Source: Bifidobacteriaceae bacterium
Lineage (GTDB): Bacteria; Actinomycetota; Actinomycetes; Actinomycetales; WQXJ01
Reading direction: 5' to 3'
NCBI GenBank assembly: GCA_031272885.1
Contig: JAISSX010000057.1
Span: forward strand, 62,001 to 126,000
DNA length: 64,000 nt
A program made the position numbers and the translations under genes. The notes under the pieces are model-generated. The model was not told where the DNA came from. It did not search any database and saw only the letters and a program-made list of their open reading frames with translations. The stretch's first letter is position 1, and the number at the start of each line of letters is the position of its first letter. Shown here piece after piece: positions 41,507 to 50,883 of the stretch.

Positions 41507-42354
41507 GCCGCCACCTCCGCCGGGATACGGGCCAAGCCGTGCGGCAGGGTGACATCGGCCGGTTCCCAGGCCGGTACCTCGGGCCCCAGGAAGCGGCGGG
41601 CCAGGGTGCGGAAGGTGGCGCCGTCGCCGGTGGCCACGAAGTGGTGGTGGGGCGGTGTGGGGTCTTCGCGCCGCAGCCCTTCGGCCACCAGGGTGCGGAA
41701 AACGTCCTTGGCGGTTTCCTCCGCCGATGAGACCAACGTCACATCCGGCCCCATGACGTAGCCGATGACGCCGGTCAGCAGCGGATAGTGGGTGCAACCA
41801 AGCACCAGGGTGTCAACTTCGGCGTTGACCAGTGGTTCCAGGTATTGCTTGGCCACGGCCAGAACTTCGGGCCCATCGGTGCGGCCGGCCTCCACCAGTT
41901 CGACGAAGCGCGGGCAGGCCAGGCTGGTCAGCCTGAGTTGGGGGGCGGCGGCAAAGGCGTCCGCATACGCCCCAGAGTCGATGGTGGTCTGGGTGCCGAT
42001 GACGCCCACCCGGCCGCTGCGGGTGGCGCCCACGGCCCGCCGCACGGCCGGCTTGATGACCTCCAAGACGGGTACGCCGCGGCTTTGTTCGTAGCGTTCC
42101 CGGGCATCGTGCAGTACTGCCGCCGATGCCGTGTTACAGGCTATGACCAGCAGTTTCACCCCGGCATCAACCAGCCGGTCGAGGTTGGCCAGGGCGAGTT
42201 GCCGGACTTCGGCGATCGGTCTGGGACCATATGGCGTGTGGGCCGTGTCTCCCAGGTAGAGCACCTCTTCGCCGGGCAGTTGGTCCAGGACGGCGCGCGC
42301 CACCGTCAACCCACCCAAGCCCGAATCGAAGATACCGATGGGCGCCTTGTTCAC
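41503..42354 (-). CDS. murI: Glutamate racemase
   Basis: 283 residues. Begins [20 protein letters not shown]. The two catalytic cysteines are Cys73 in [12 protein letters not shown] and Cys187 in [22 protein letters not shown] and [15 protein letters not shown] are also conserved. It supplies D-glutamate for peptidoglycan. First gene of a coupled run with the MBL hydrolase, rph and rdgB, and divergent from the nicotinate phosphoribosyltransferase gene over 86 bases. Confidence 0.95.
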   Translation of the reverse strand: MNKAPIGIFDSGLGGLTVARAVLDQLPGEEVLYLGDTAHTPYGPRPIAEVRQLALANLDRLVDAGVKLLVIACNTASAAVLHDARERYEQSRGVPVLEVIKPAVRRAVGATRSGRVGVIGTQTTIDSGAYADAFAAAPQLRLTSLACPRFVELVEAGRTDGPEVLAVAKQYLEPLVNAEVDTLVLGCTHYPLLTGVIGYVMGPDVTLVSSAEETAKDVFRTLVAEGLRREDPTPPHHHFVATGDGATFRTLARRFLGPEVPAWEPADVTLPHGLARIPAEVAA

Positions 42355-42440
42355 AGTCCAAGGTTAAGGTATCGATCGGCTTCGCCGAAGGGACTCTTGC
42401 GCCCAAGAATTGAGACGGCTCGGCTCTATAGACTGGCCGG

Positions 42441-43781
42441 GTGAGCTTGGCACTGTTGACCGACAAGTACGAACTGACCATGGTCGAGGCCGCCCTGCAG
42501 GATGGCACCGCCGGCCGGCGTTGCGTCTTCGAGGTGTTTGCCCGCCGCCTGCCGCACGGACGGCGCTACGGCGTGGTGGCCGGCACCGGCCGCCTGATGG
42601 AGCTGCTGCAGAACCTGACCTTCGAGACCGATGACGGCACCCTGGAGTACCTGCTGACCAGCCGCACGGTGGGGCCGGCCACGGCCGAATGGCTGCGCCA
42701 GTATCGCTTCGGCGGCACCATCTGGGGCTACGCCGAGGGCGACTGCTACTTCCCTGGCTCGCCGGTGCTGACCGTGGAGGGCACCTTCGCGGAGTGCGTC
42801 ATCCTGGAAACCCTGATCCTGTCCGTGCTGAACCATGACTGCGCCGTGGCCGGGGCCGCCAGCCGCATGACGGCGGCGGCCGGCCGGCGGCCCTGCCTGG
42901 AAATGGGCGCCCGCCGCACCCACGAGGAGGCGGCCGTGGCGGCCGCCCGGGCTGCCTACGTGGCCGGCTTCACCGGCACCTCCGTGTTGGAGGCCGGCCG
43001 GCGTTGGGGCATCCCCACCATCGGCACCGCGGCCCACGCCTTCACCCTGTTGCACGATGACGAACGGGCCGCCTTCGCCTCGCAACTGGCGGCCCAGGGT
43101 AACTCCACCACCCTGCTGCTTGACACCTACGACATTCCCACGGCGGTGCGGACCGCCATCGACCTGGCCGGGCCGCAACTCAGTTCGGTGCGGCTCGATT
43201 CGGGCGACCTGCCCTCGTTGGCGGCCCAGGTGCGGGCGCAACTCGACTCGCTGGGGGCGCACGGCACCGGCATCGTGGTGACGTCCGACCTGGACGAGTA
43301 CGCCATCGCCGCCCTGGCGGTGGCGCCGGTCAACTCCTATGGCGTGGGCACCCGGCTGGTGACCGGTTCGGGTGCTCCCACCGCCGAGATGGTCTACAAG
43401 CTGGTGGCCCGCGAGGGCGCCGACGGCCACTTGGCGCCGGTGGCCAAGAAGTCCGCCGGCGGCAAGTCCACCGTGGGCGGCGCCAAGTGGGCCGGCCGGC
43501 GGATCGACGACGCCGGCGAAGCGGTGGAGGAGCTGATCGTGGCCTCCGACGGCCCGATGCCGGCCGCGCCCGATGACTATGGCCTGCGGCCCCTGCAGGT
43601 GGTGTACGTGGAAGACGGCCGGTTCGATGCCCAGTGGATGGGCCGTGAGGGCCTGATCAAGGCCGCCCGGCGCCACGCGACATCGCGCGGTGAACTGCCG
43701 CCGGGAGCCCTGCGCCTATCCGAAGGCGAACCGGCCATACCGACCGTTATCACCAACAGCCGTGACCTGGCGGGCGCCTAG
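42441..43781 (+). CDS. pncB: Nicotinate phosphoribosyltransferase
   Basis: 446 residues from GTG 42441. Opens LALLTDKYELTMVEAALQDG, the family start; GRRYGVVAGTGRLMELLQ, CPGSPVLTVEG-like FPGSPVLTVEGTFAECV, NHDCAVAGAASRMTAAAG, GTAAHAFTLLHDDE and VRLDSGDLPSLA follow. It converts nicotinate and PRPP to nicotinate mononucleotide in NAD salvage. Length and motifs are normal. The 238-base gap after it is comparatively AT-rich and holds the promoter of the next gene. Confidence 0.94.
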   Translation: MSLALLTDKYELTMVEAALQDGTAGRRCVFEVFARRLPHGRRYGVVAGTGRLMELLQNLTFETDDGTLEYLLTSRTVGPATAEWLRQYRFGGTIWGYAEGDCYFPGSPVLTVEGTFAECVILETLILSVLNHDCAVAGAASRMTAAAGRRPCLEMGARRTHEEAAVAAARAAYVAGFTGTSVLEAGRRWGIPTIGTAAHAFTLLHDDERAAFASQLAAQGNSTTLLLDTYDIPTAVRTAIDLAGPQLSSVRLDSGDLPSLAAQVRAQLDSLGAHGTGIVVTSDLDEYAIAALAVAPVNSYGVGTRLVTGSGAPTAEMVYKLVAREGADGHLAPVAKKSAGGKSTVGGAKWAGRRIDDAGEAVEELIVASDGPMPAAPDDYGLRPLQVVYVEDGRFDAQWMGREGLIKAARRHATSRGELPPGALRLSEGEPAIPTVITNSRDLAGA

Positions 43782-44019
43782 GCAGGTGGGCGGCTTGGCG
43801 GCACATCTGGGCCAATAGGCCCGGGCTGCAAGTCGCAATTGAGTAGAACCGCTGTAAATTCCGTTTCTTAGACGTTAACTATGCGTGCCAGATTCGCCTG
43901 ATGATCGGCCACTTTGCTACTCTCAAAGTCGAAGTTTTGCGCCCAAAGCTCAATGGTGGTAATGCTCCCAAGACCACCACGGGCCGCGGTCAAGGCCATC
44001 AACAAGAAATGAGAGCCCC

Positions 44020-44601
44020 ATGAAGAAGCTCGCAAAGGTCCTTGCGGTTACCACCATGGCTGCCGGTCTCGCCCTCGGTGGCGGTGCCGCAGCACTTGGC
44101 GCCGCTCCGGCCGCGGATCCCAACCCCAACTACAGCGCTTCGCTGTCCATCGGTGCATCCAGCGCCGCGGCGGGCAGCGCCATCAGCGTTACCGCACGGG
44201 ACTTCCTGCCCGGCGAGCAGATCAAGATCGAGATCTTCTCCGACCCGGTCACGCTTGGCACATTGACCACCGACTCAACCGGCTCGGTCACTGGCTCGCT
44301 GACCCTGCCTGAGACCATCAGCGTGGGCGCGCACACCGTGCGCGGCACCGGCCTCACTTCGGGCCGTACCGCTGAGAGTGCTCTCACGGTGACCGCCATA
44401 GTGGTGGCAGCCGGCCCGTCCAGCACGGCTTCGGTCAGCGGCAGTGCCTCGGCCAGCGCTTCCAGCAACGGCATGCCCAAGGCCGCCAGCGACTCCCCCA
44501 CCACCACCGCTTCCCCCGCCCTCCCGATGGCGGCCGGTGCGGTTCTGCTGCTGGGTATCAGCGCCATGGTGTGGCGCCGGGTCAGGGTGGAAGCCCGCTG
44601 A
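44020..44601 (+). CDS. Small surface protein with signal peptide and C-terminal membrane anchor
   Basis: 193 residues. Signal peptide about 1-33 (KVLAVTTMAAGLALGGGAAA). One Ig-like domain at about 38-130 with GSAISVTARDFLPGEQIKIE and VGAHTVRGTGLTSGRTAES. A Ser/Ala/Thr linker leads to MPKAASDS (from residue 152), a hydrophobic helix (ALPMAAGAVLLLGISAMVW) and RRVRVEAR. This is the architecture of a sortase substrate, but the pentapeptide position reads MPKAA rather than LPXTG. A terminator separates it from the sortase gene. Confidence 0.8.
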   Translation: MKKLAKVLAVTTMAAGLALGGGAAALGAAPAADPNPNYSASLSIGASSAAAGSAISVTARDFLPGEQIKIEIFSDPVTLGTLTTDSTGSVTGSLTLPETISVGAHTVRGTGLTSGRTAESALTVTAIVVAAGPSSTASVSGSASASASSNGMPKAASDSPTTTASPALPMAAGAVLLLGISAMVWRRVRVEAR

Positions 44602-44630
44602 CACCAGCCCTATACAATTTCAAGCCATGA

Positions 44631-44662
44631 AACGGTGGGACGCTCTTGAGCGTCCCACCGTT
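44631..44662 (+). terminator. Rho-independent terminator
   Basis: Perfect 14-bp stem, AACGGTGGGACGCT and its complement, with loop CTTG, followed by CGTTTT (44663-44668). It is 29 bases after the small surface-protein stop and 26 bases before the sortase start. Confidence 0.88.
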
Positions 44663-44688
44663 CGTTTTGCCAAAGGGAAGGTGGGTGT

Positions 44689-45447
44689 GTGAGCCGGACA
44701 GCCCGGATCATCGTGTGGTGCGCCGTGTTCGCCGCCCTGATCGGCGGCATCGCGGCCGTGGTCCTGGTGCTGGGCGGCTCCAAGCCGGCCACCATCGACT
44801 CCAGCCAGGTCGGCTCCACCAGCACCGCGGGTGGTGCCACCGGCACCGGTGGCACCGGGACACCCAACGGCTACGTCACCCTGCCGGCCACCGACCCTGG
44901 GCAACCGGCCCAGCCGCGCCACATCACCATCCCCGCCATCGGCGTCGACGCCGCCATCTTGCCCTACGACAAGGCGGCGGCCGAGGCTGGCTACGACGGC
45001 TACGCCGAGATGCCCTGCTTCCAGAACGACACCATCGTCTGTGTCGACCCACCCACCATGGAAGACGTCTACTGGCAGGTGGGCGGGCTGTATGGGGTGG
45101 CCTGGGGCGACATGCCTGGCACCGAGACCCGCGGCACGGTCTACCTGTATGGGCACGCCGGCAACCCGGCCTCGAACCCCGTCTTCAACGACCTGTCGGA
45201 GTTGCAGCCGGGTGACACGGCCGAGGTCAGCACCGACTTCGGCATCTTCACCTACACGGTCGAATCGGTCCGCAACCTGCCCAAGGACAGTTACACCACC
45301 GATCCTGAGATACTGAAACAAGAGGGCGGCCGCCTGCTGCTGGTGACCTGTTACCACGGCGACGATGCCGAGTTGAAGAACGGTTTCGCGGTCGACAACA
45401 CGGTGGCCACCTTGACCTTGACCTCGGTGAGGGAACCAGATGAGTAG
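44689..45447 (+). CDS. Sortase (class E/F-like) lacking an obvious catalytic Arg
   Basis: 252 residues from GTG 44689. N-terminal transmembrane helix at about 7-30, a Gly/Thr-rich linker, then the sortase beta-barrel. Catalytic His156 is in VYLYGHAGN and Cys221 in LLVTCYHGDD. In related enzymes an Arg lies 8-15 residues after the Cys (a YRxNVVV-like strand); here the corresponding stretch is GFAVDNTVATLTL with no Arg. It would attach surface proteins to the wall. The stop overlaps the LCP gene start by eight bases. Confidence 0.86.
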   Translation: MSRTARIIVWCAVFAALIGGIAAVVLVLGGSKPATIDSSQVGSTSTAGGATGTGGTGTPNGYVTLPATDPGQPAQPRHITIPAIGVDAAILPYDKAAAEAGYDGYAEMPCFQNDTIVCVDPPTMEDVYWQVGGLYGVAWGDMPGTETRGTVYLYGHAGNPASNPVFNDLSELQPGDTAEVSTDFGIFTYTVESVRNLPKDSYTTDPEILKQEGGRLLLVTCYHGDDAELKNGFAVDNTVATLTLTSVREPDE

Positions 45448-46537
45448 GCACGGACGCCACGCTGCCCCGGCCGGCCCGGAGGAGGCCGCCCAGGGCAGCC
45501 CCGCCGGCCTGCCGGCGGGCCCAGACGGCGCCAAGGCCAAGCGCCGCAAAGGCCCACGCTGGCGCCGCTGGCTGCTGCGCAGCCTGGCCGTGGCGATGGC
45601 GTTGGTGTTGGTGGTCATCCTGGGCCTGTCCCTGGAGGCCTCCCTGCTGCTGCGCAAGGTGGAGCGCTTCGCCATCCCTGAGACCGTTGCGGACACGCCA
45701 GGCGAAACCTGGGTCATTGTCGGCTCCGATTCCCGGGCCGATCTACCCGAGGGCGAAGACATCTATACGGCCACCGCCGTCACCGATGTCGACGGCGACC
45801 GCTCCGACCTGGTGCTGGTGATCCAGGCCCGGCCCGGCCAATCGCCCTACGTCTTCTCGATTCCGCGTGACCTGGTGCTGCCCAGGGCCGATTCGGACAA
45901 GGAGGAACGCCTGTCGAAGGCCCTGGAGGGCGGCCGGGCCGAAGTGGTGGGTGCCTTGTGCGTTGGCCTGGGCATTCCCACCGACCATATGGTGGAGGTG
46001 ACATTCGGTGGTTTCTCCCGCATTGTCGACCGCCTGGGCGGCATCGAGATCTACCTGGACAAACCCACCCGCGACAACCTGTCCGAGCTGGAACTGCACG
46101 AAGCCGGCAACCAGACCCTGGATGGGCGCACCGCCCTGGCGCTGCTGCGCTCTCGCCACCCCCAATACTTGATCGACGGCACCTGGCAAGAGGTTGACCC
46201 AATCACCGGCACGGCCGCCCGCACGGCCAACTCGGCCAAGGTCTTTGAGGCCCTTCGCGTGGCCGCCAAGACCCAGATCCAGGCCAACTTGACCCACCCC
46301 AAGGAACTGCACTCGCTGATCAGCGACCTGGCCGCCAACATCACGGCCGATGAAGACGTCTCGCTGTGGTCGGTCATCCAACTGGGCCGGTCGGTGCTAA
46401 ACCCGGCCTCCATCGTCACCCTGGAAGGCCAAACCACCGACACGGAACTGGCCATCTTCCCCAACGAGGCCACCTACGCCGCCCTTGAAGAGGCCGGTTA
46501 CGGGCTAGGCCAATGCTCCATGGCCCCGGCCGAATAA
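45440..46537 (+). CDS. LytR-CpsA-Psr (LCP) family protein
   Basis: 365 residues. Cytoplasmic basic N-terminus (KAKRRKGPRWRRW), one transmembrane helix at about 48-72, then an extracellular LCP domain: WVIVGSDSRADLPEG, RSDLVLVIQARPGQSPYVFS, IPRDLVLPRADSDKEERLSK, VDRLGGIEIYLDKPTRDN and GRTALALLRSRHPQYLIDG. These enzymes attach teichoic acids, arabinogalactan or capsule to peptidoglycan. Translationally coupled to the sortase gene through an 8-bp overlap. It ends one base before the convergent DUF3039 gene. Confidence 0.92.
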   Translation: MSRHGRHAAPAGPEEAAQGSPAGLPAGPDGAKAKRRKGPRWRRWLLRSLAVAMALVLVVILGLSLEASLLLRKVERFAIPETVADTPGETWVIVGSDSRADLPEGEDIYTATAVTDVDGDRSDLVLVIQARPGQSPYVFSIPRDLVLPRADSDKEERLSKALEGGRAEVVGALCVGLGIPTDHMVEVTFGGFSRIVDRLGGIEIYLDKPTRDNLSELELHEAGNQTLDGRTALALLRSRHPQYLIDGTWQEVDPITGTAARTANSAKVFEALRVAAKTQIQANLTHPKELHSLISDLAANITADEDVSLWSVIQLGRSVLNPASIVTLEGQTTDTELAIFPNEATYAALEEAGYGLGQCSMAPAE

Positions 46538-46538
46538 G

Positions 46539-46859
46539 CTACTTGCCGCCCTGGCCGCCGTTGTCGCCAAAGTTGCCGTCACGCATCATGCGGCTGTAGA
46601 TCTCTTTGCAAACGGGGCACACCGGGTAACGGGACGGATCCCGGGCCGGCACCCACACCTTGCCGCACAACGCCACCACCGGCCGCCCGGTGGCCCTGGA
46701 GGCGTCAATCTTGTCCTTGCGCACGTAGTGGGCGAAGCGCTCGTGGTCGCCAGGATCAAGCCGGGTTTCCTCGCGCTCCAGCAACTCGGTGCCCAGCGAC
46801 GGCCCGCTGGGCCCACTGGGAGGTTCGGGGGTGCGATGCGGCTCGGTCATGCCGAACAT
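46539..46859 (-). CDS. DUF3039-family protein
   Basis: 106 residues (97 if ATG 46850 is used, giving MTEPHRTPEP). Conserved core ERFAHYVRKDKIDASRATGR and PVVALCGKVWVPARDP then CPVCKEIYSRM: Cys residues in ALCGK and CPVC suggest a small zinc-binding fold. No signal peptide. The family is found widely in actinomycetes without an assigned function. It lies between two LCP genes on the opposite strand. Confidence 0.88.
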   Translation of the reverse strand: MFGMTEPHRTPEPPSGPSGPSLGTELLEREETRLDPGDHERFAHYVRKDKIDASRATGRPVVALCGKVWVPARDPSRYPVCPVCKEIYSRMMRDGNFGDNGGQGGK

Positions 46860-46939
46860 TCTACTAAGAGGGGCTGATTCGGCCCTGCCCGGCGCGGCAA
46901 ACCCCCGTTTACCTGCGAAAGGGTTTAGCTGGACTCGTC

Positions 46940-48439
46940 ATGCCGAACCCGAAACGTCTTCCCGTCAGACACGCCAAAGAGGGCACCCTGCCGGCCCGCG
47001 CCCCCACCTGGTTGGCGCGCGCCCTGGCCGTGGCCCTATTGGTTGCCGTCATGGCGGCCGCCTGGTCACTGATCAACCTGGATGTGCTGCCGCCCCGCTA
47101 CCTGGCCGTCTTGGCCGTGGTCGCGGTGGGCGCCACCATCGCCATCGGGCTGGGCCTGTGGTTCGTCAAGGTGCCACCCCAATCCGGCCGGCTGACCGTA
47201 CTGGGCGGCCTGGCGGCAGCCGGCATCACCGGCTGCCTGTTCGCCACCCAGGCCGGCCACGAGGTGACCTCGTTTGTGGACAAGGCCAACGAGGTCCACC
47301 AGGCCCGCACCGGCTACAGCGTCATCTCCCTGCTCAGCCACGATCCGGAACTGACCTCGCTGGAAGGCCAACTGGTGGGCCAGTTGGCCACTGACTCCAA
47401 CAAGGCCGACGTTGCCCGCACCCTGGGCCAGTTGGTGCCGGTCGAGATGACCGAACTGAACGAGCCGGGCGACTTGGCGAGCGCCTTGACCAACGGCGAG
47501 ATCGAAGGCGCCGTCCTGGATTCGAACTTCTTGGACATGTACAAGGAGGCGCTACCGGAGTTCTACGAGTCCATCCAGGTGATGGCCACCTTCGAGGTGG
47601 TCGCCCTGGTGACGGCCGCCGCCGCCGAACAGACCAAACCGGCCCGCGCGGCCGGCGATGACAGCCCATTCGTGGTCTATATCAGCGGCATCGACACCTT
47701 CGGTTCGATCGACCTAACGTCAAGATCGGACGTCAACATTCTGGTGGTGATCAACCCGGCCGAACACCGCATCCTGTTGGTCAACACGCCGCGGGATTAC
47801 TACGTCCAGTTGCACGGCACCACGGGCGTCAAGGACAAGCTGACACATGCCGGTATCTATGGCATCCAAATGTCGATCGACACCCTGGAAGACCTCTATG
47901 ACATTTCGATCGACTACTACGTTCGGATCAATTTCAGTTCCCTGGTCAAGATCGTCAACACGGTGGGCGGCATCGACGTCGAATCGGAGTATTCCTTCAC
48001 CTCCAAGTACGGCCACTACTGGTTCTCACAAGGTGTCAACCATTTGAACGGTGACCAAGCGCTGGGCTTCGCGCGCGAACGCTACGCCTTCGGCGGGGGC
48101 GACCGGGTGCGCGGCGAGAACCAGCAGCGCGTCATCAAAGCCCTCATCACCAAGGCCATGGAGCCGCAGAACCTGGCCAACTACTCCGACATCCTGGCCT
48201 CGATCGAGGGTGCCATCCAGATGACCGTGCCCATGGAAGAGATCTCCGCCCTGGTGCGCGACCAACTCAATGCGCCGGCCAGTTGGCAGGTCGACATGGT
48301 CAGCGCGGACGGCACCGATTCATCCCAGCCCACCTATTCGATGGGTTCGGTCTATTCGTACGTCATGATTCCGGACGATGCCTCGATCGAGGCCGTTCGG
48401 GCCGCCATCGAAGACGTGCTGGCTCAGCCGGAAGGCTGA
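46940..48439 (+). CDS. LCP family protein with three transmembrane helices and an extra extracellular domain
   Basis: 499 residues. Three helices at about 23-44, 52-75 and 84-104. Residues about 125-225 (SLEGQLVGQLATDSNKADVA, NEPGDLASALTNGEIEGAVL, MYKEALPEFYESIQVM) look like a degenerate substrate-binding-protein fold. The LCP domain spans about 235-430 (YISGIDTFGSIDLTSRSDVN, LLVNTPRDYYVQLHG, INFSSLVKIVNTVGGIDVES, LNGDQALGFARERYAFGGGD). This architecture is more usual in Firmicutes LCP proteins. It probably transfers glycopolymers to the wall. The 3' end overlaps the convergent kinase gene by 16 bases. Confidence 0.9.
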   Translation: MPNPKRLPVRHAKEGTLPARAPTWLARALAVALLVAVMAAAWSLINLDVLPPRYLAVLAVVAVGATIAIGLGLWFVKVPPQSGRLTVLGGLAAAGITGCLFATQAGHEVTSFVDKANEVHQARTGYSVISLLSHDPELTSLEGQLVGQLATDSNKADVARTLGQLVPVEMTELNEPGDLASALTNGEIEGAVLDSNFLDMYKEALPEFYESIQVMATFEVVALVTAAAAEQTKPARAAGDDSPFVVYISGIDTFGSIDLTSRSDVNILVVINPAEHRILLVNTPRDYYVQLHGTTGVKDKLTHAGIYGIQMSIDTLEDLYDISIDYYVRINFSSLVKIVNTVGGIDVESEYSFTSKYGHYWFSQGVNHLNGDQALGFARERYAFGGGDRVRGENQQRVIKALITKAMEPQNLANYSDILASIEGAIQMTVPMEEISALVRDQLNAPASWQVDMVSADGTDSSQPTYSMGSVYSYVMIPDDASIEAVRAAIEDVLAQPEG

Positions 48440-49353
48440 ACGCGCGTCCAGCCACGCGCCCCCTGGTACAGCAGCGAGCGCCGCGCCACCTCGATACCGT
48501 GCCCGATGGCGCCCACCACCACCTCGTCGTCAAGTTCAGCTCCAGCCGCCCGCGCCTTGGCCAACGAGGCCACCACGGCGCCGTGAATCACATCGCCGGC
48601 CCCCAGCGAATCAACCATCTGGGCCGGCGGCACCGGCGCCACCGGCAGTTCGATCACCTGGCCGTCCGCCAGGCTCACCACCACGGGCCCCTCGCCTTGA
48701 GTGACGCCGGCCCAGTCCGCGCCGGCGTCACGCAGCCAGCCCAACACCTGGTGCGGCGGCGCCTCCGGCCCCAGGTCCGGCACCACAAAATCGGCCGAGA
48801 CCAGCGCCAACGTGGTCATAGACAAAGTGGCCGGAGTGCCGGGCTTCCATGACCCGCCATCGAACACCAGCGGAATCTCCAGGTCCGCGCAGGCGGCCGC
48901 GAACTCCAAGCCCGGGCCCATCAGGTGGCCGTCAAACAAGGCGGCGTGGACGCCATCGAACACCTTGGCGGTGGGCAACTCCGGCTGGCCGGCCCACCGG
49001 GCGTTGACCGAGACCACGGCCCGGTTACCGCTGCCCCGCTCCACCAGCACCGTGGACAGCGGCGGCGAAAACCCCGGCCCGGCCAGGTCAACCAACTCCA
49101 CCCCGGTGCCCGCCACCTGGCCGGCCAGCAGCCGGCCCAGCGGCTCTTGGCCGATCATGGTGATCAGGCGCGCCCGCACGTCCAGGGCCGCCGCCGTGGC
49201 GGCAGCGTTGGCGGCCGGACCACCCAGGTCGTAGGCGGCATCGAGCGCCCAGACCTTCTGGTTCGGCGCCGGTACGGCGTCCACATACTGAACCATGTCC
49301 ACGGTGGCCAACCCCAGGCAGGCCACCGTGGGCGGATCGTGTGGCCCAGCCAA
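48424..49353 (-). CDS. PfkB-family carbohydrate kinase
   Basis: 309 residues from TTG 49353, three bases after the gatB stop (a GTG at 49326 is an alternative). N-terminal VACLGLATVDMVQYVDAVPA, the glycine motif DLGGPAANAAATAAAL and the active-site motif DSLGAGDVIHGAVVA (catalytic Asp in GAGD) define a ribokinase-like enzyme. It phosphorylates a sugar or nucleoside; related proteins include ketohexokinase and sulfofructose kinase, so the substrate is open. Co-directional with gatB. Confidence 0.9.
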   Translation of the reverse strand: MAGPHDPPTVACLGLATVDMVQYVDAVPAPNQKVWALDAAYDLGGPAANAAATAAALDVRARLITMIGQEPLGRLLAGQVAGTGVELVDLAGPGFSPPLSTVLVERGSGNRAVVSVNARWAGQPELPTAKVFDGVHAALFDGHLMGPGLEFAAACADLEIPLVFDGGSWKPGTPATLSMTTLALVSADFVVPDLGPEAPPHQVLGWLRDAGADWAGVTQGEGPVVVSLADGQVIELPVAPVPPAQMVDSLGAGDVIHGAVVASLAKARAAGAELDDEVVVGAIGHGIEVARRSLLYQGARGWTRVQPSG

Positions 49354-49356
49354 CCC

Positions 49357-50883
49357 TTACGCTCCCACCCGCTGCAGGATCAGCTCGCGCACCCGGGCGG
49401 CGTCGGCCTGGCCGCGGGTGGCCTTCATGACCGCCCCCACAATGGCGCCGGCGGCCTGCACCCGGCCGGCCTTGATCGCCTCCGCCACGTCGGGCTGGGC
49501 GGCCAAGGCGGCGTCCACCGCCTCAAGGAGGGCCGCGTCATCGGACACCACCTCAAGACCGCGGGCGGCCACCACCTGTTCCGGTGTGCCCTCCCCGGCC
49601 ATCACCCCGGCCAGCACCTGGCGGGCCAGCTTGTCGGTGATCCGGCCGGCCCCGATCAGGGCTTCGACCTGGGCCACGTCCACCGGCGTCACTGGCAGGT
49701 CCACCAGGTCGACCTCGCGTTCGTTGGCCACCCGGGCCAGTTCGCCCAGCCACCATTTGCGGGCCCCCGCCGGGCCGGCGCCGGCCGCCACCGTGGCCTC
49801 GATCAGGTCGACCGCGCCGGCGTTCACCGCCGCCAGCATCTCGCGGTCGGTGAAACCCCATTCGGCCTTGAGGCGGGCCCGCTTGACGGCCGGCATCTCC
49901 GGGAGGGCGGCACGCAGTTCCTCCACCCAGGCCCGGTCCGGCTCGATGGGCAGCAGGTCCGGCTCCGGGAAGTAGCGGTAGTCCTCCGCCTGCTCCTTGG
50001 ACCGGCCGGGGCTGGTCTCTTCAGAATCCTCGTGCCAGTGGCGGGTCTCTTGCGTCACCAACTGGCCGGCCGCCAGCAGCGCGCCCTGGCGGCGGATCTC
50101 GTAGCGCACCGCCCGCTCGATGGCGCGCAGCGAGTTGACGTTCTTGGTTTCGGACCGCTTGCCGAACGGCACCTTGGCCTGGGCCGCGGCATCGGCCGCC
50201 TTGGGCCGCAGCGACAGGTTGACGTCCGCGCGCAAGGAGCCCTGCTCCATCCGGGCGTCCGAAATCCCCAACGCCAACACCACTTCCCGCAAGGCTGCCA
50301 CGTAGGCCCGGGCCACCTCCGGCGCGCGGGCGCCGGCGCCGGTGATGGGCTTGGTCACGATCTCGATCAACGGCATGCCGCCCCGGTTGTAGTCCACCAG
50401 GGTGTAGTCCGCCCCCTGGATGCGGCCGGTGGCGCCACCCACGTGGGTGTTCTTGGCGGCGTCCTCCTCCATGTGGGCCCGTTCGATCTCCACCCGGAAG
50501 ATGGTGCCGTCCTCCAACTCCACGTCCAGGTAGCCGTCCTGGTCAATCGGATCCTCGTACTGCGAGATCTGGTAGTTCTTCGACAGGTCCGGGTAGAAGT
50601 AGTTCTTGCGGGCAAAGGTGCAGCGCTCCGCGATACGGCAGTGCAGCGCCAGGCCCAGGCGGATGGCTGATTCGACGGCCTTCTGGTTGACGGCCGGCAT
50701 CGACCCCGGCAGGCCAATACAGACCGGACAAACCTGCGTGTTGGGCGGGGCGCCGAAGGTAGTGGCGCAGCCGCAGAACATCTTGGTGCGGGTGTTCAGT
50801 TCCACATGCACCTCAATGCCCATCACCGGATCGAAATGCTCCAACACGTCGTCAAACCGGGCCAAAGTGATGTCGCCGCTCAC
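49357..50883 (-). CDS. gatB: Asp-tRNA(Asn)/Glu-tRNA(Gln) amidotransferase subunit B
   Basis: 508 residues from GTG 50883. Begins [20 protein letters not shown] with zinc-type cysteines in [20 protein letters not shown], then [20 protein letters not shown] and [20 protein letters not shown]; a helical tRNA-binding C-terminus ends near 505. It phosphorylates the mischarged Glu- or Asp-tRNA for amidation. It overlaps gatA by four bases in the operon purE-gatC-gatA-gatB. Confidence 0.97.
   Translation of the reverse strand: MSGDITLARFDDVLEHFDPVMGIEVHVELNTRTKMFCGCATTFGAPPNTQVCPVCIGLPGSMPAVNQKAVESAIRLGLALHCRIAERCTFARKNYFYPDLSKNYQISQYEDPIDQDGYLDVELEDGTIFRVEIERAHMEEDAAKNTHVGGATGRIQGADYTLVDYNRGGMPLIEIVTKPITGAGARAPEVARAYVAALREVVLALGISDARMEQGSLRADVNLSLRPKAADAAAQAKVPFGKRSETKNVNSLRAIERAVRYEIRRQGALLAAGQLVTQETRHWHEDSEETSPGRSKEQAEDYRYFPEPDLLPIEPDRAWVEELRAALPEMPAVKRARLKAEWGFTDREMLAAVNAGAVDLIEATVAAGAGPAGARKWWLGELARVANEREVDLVDLPVTPVDVAQVEALIGAGRITDKLARQVLAGVMAGEGTPEQVVAARGLEVVSDDAALLEAVDAALAAQPDVAEAIKAGRVQAAGAIVGAVMKATRGQADAARVRELILQRVGA

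Noticed and set aside
43782-44019. Small gene or ncRNA in the AT-richer gap after pncB
   Set aside because: No frame with a ribosome site. A 7-bp dyad TGGTGGT/ACCACCA (43954-43960 and 43973-43979) is seen but is too short to call. The gap is best read as a promoter region.
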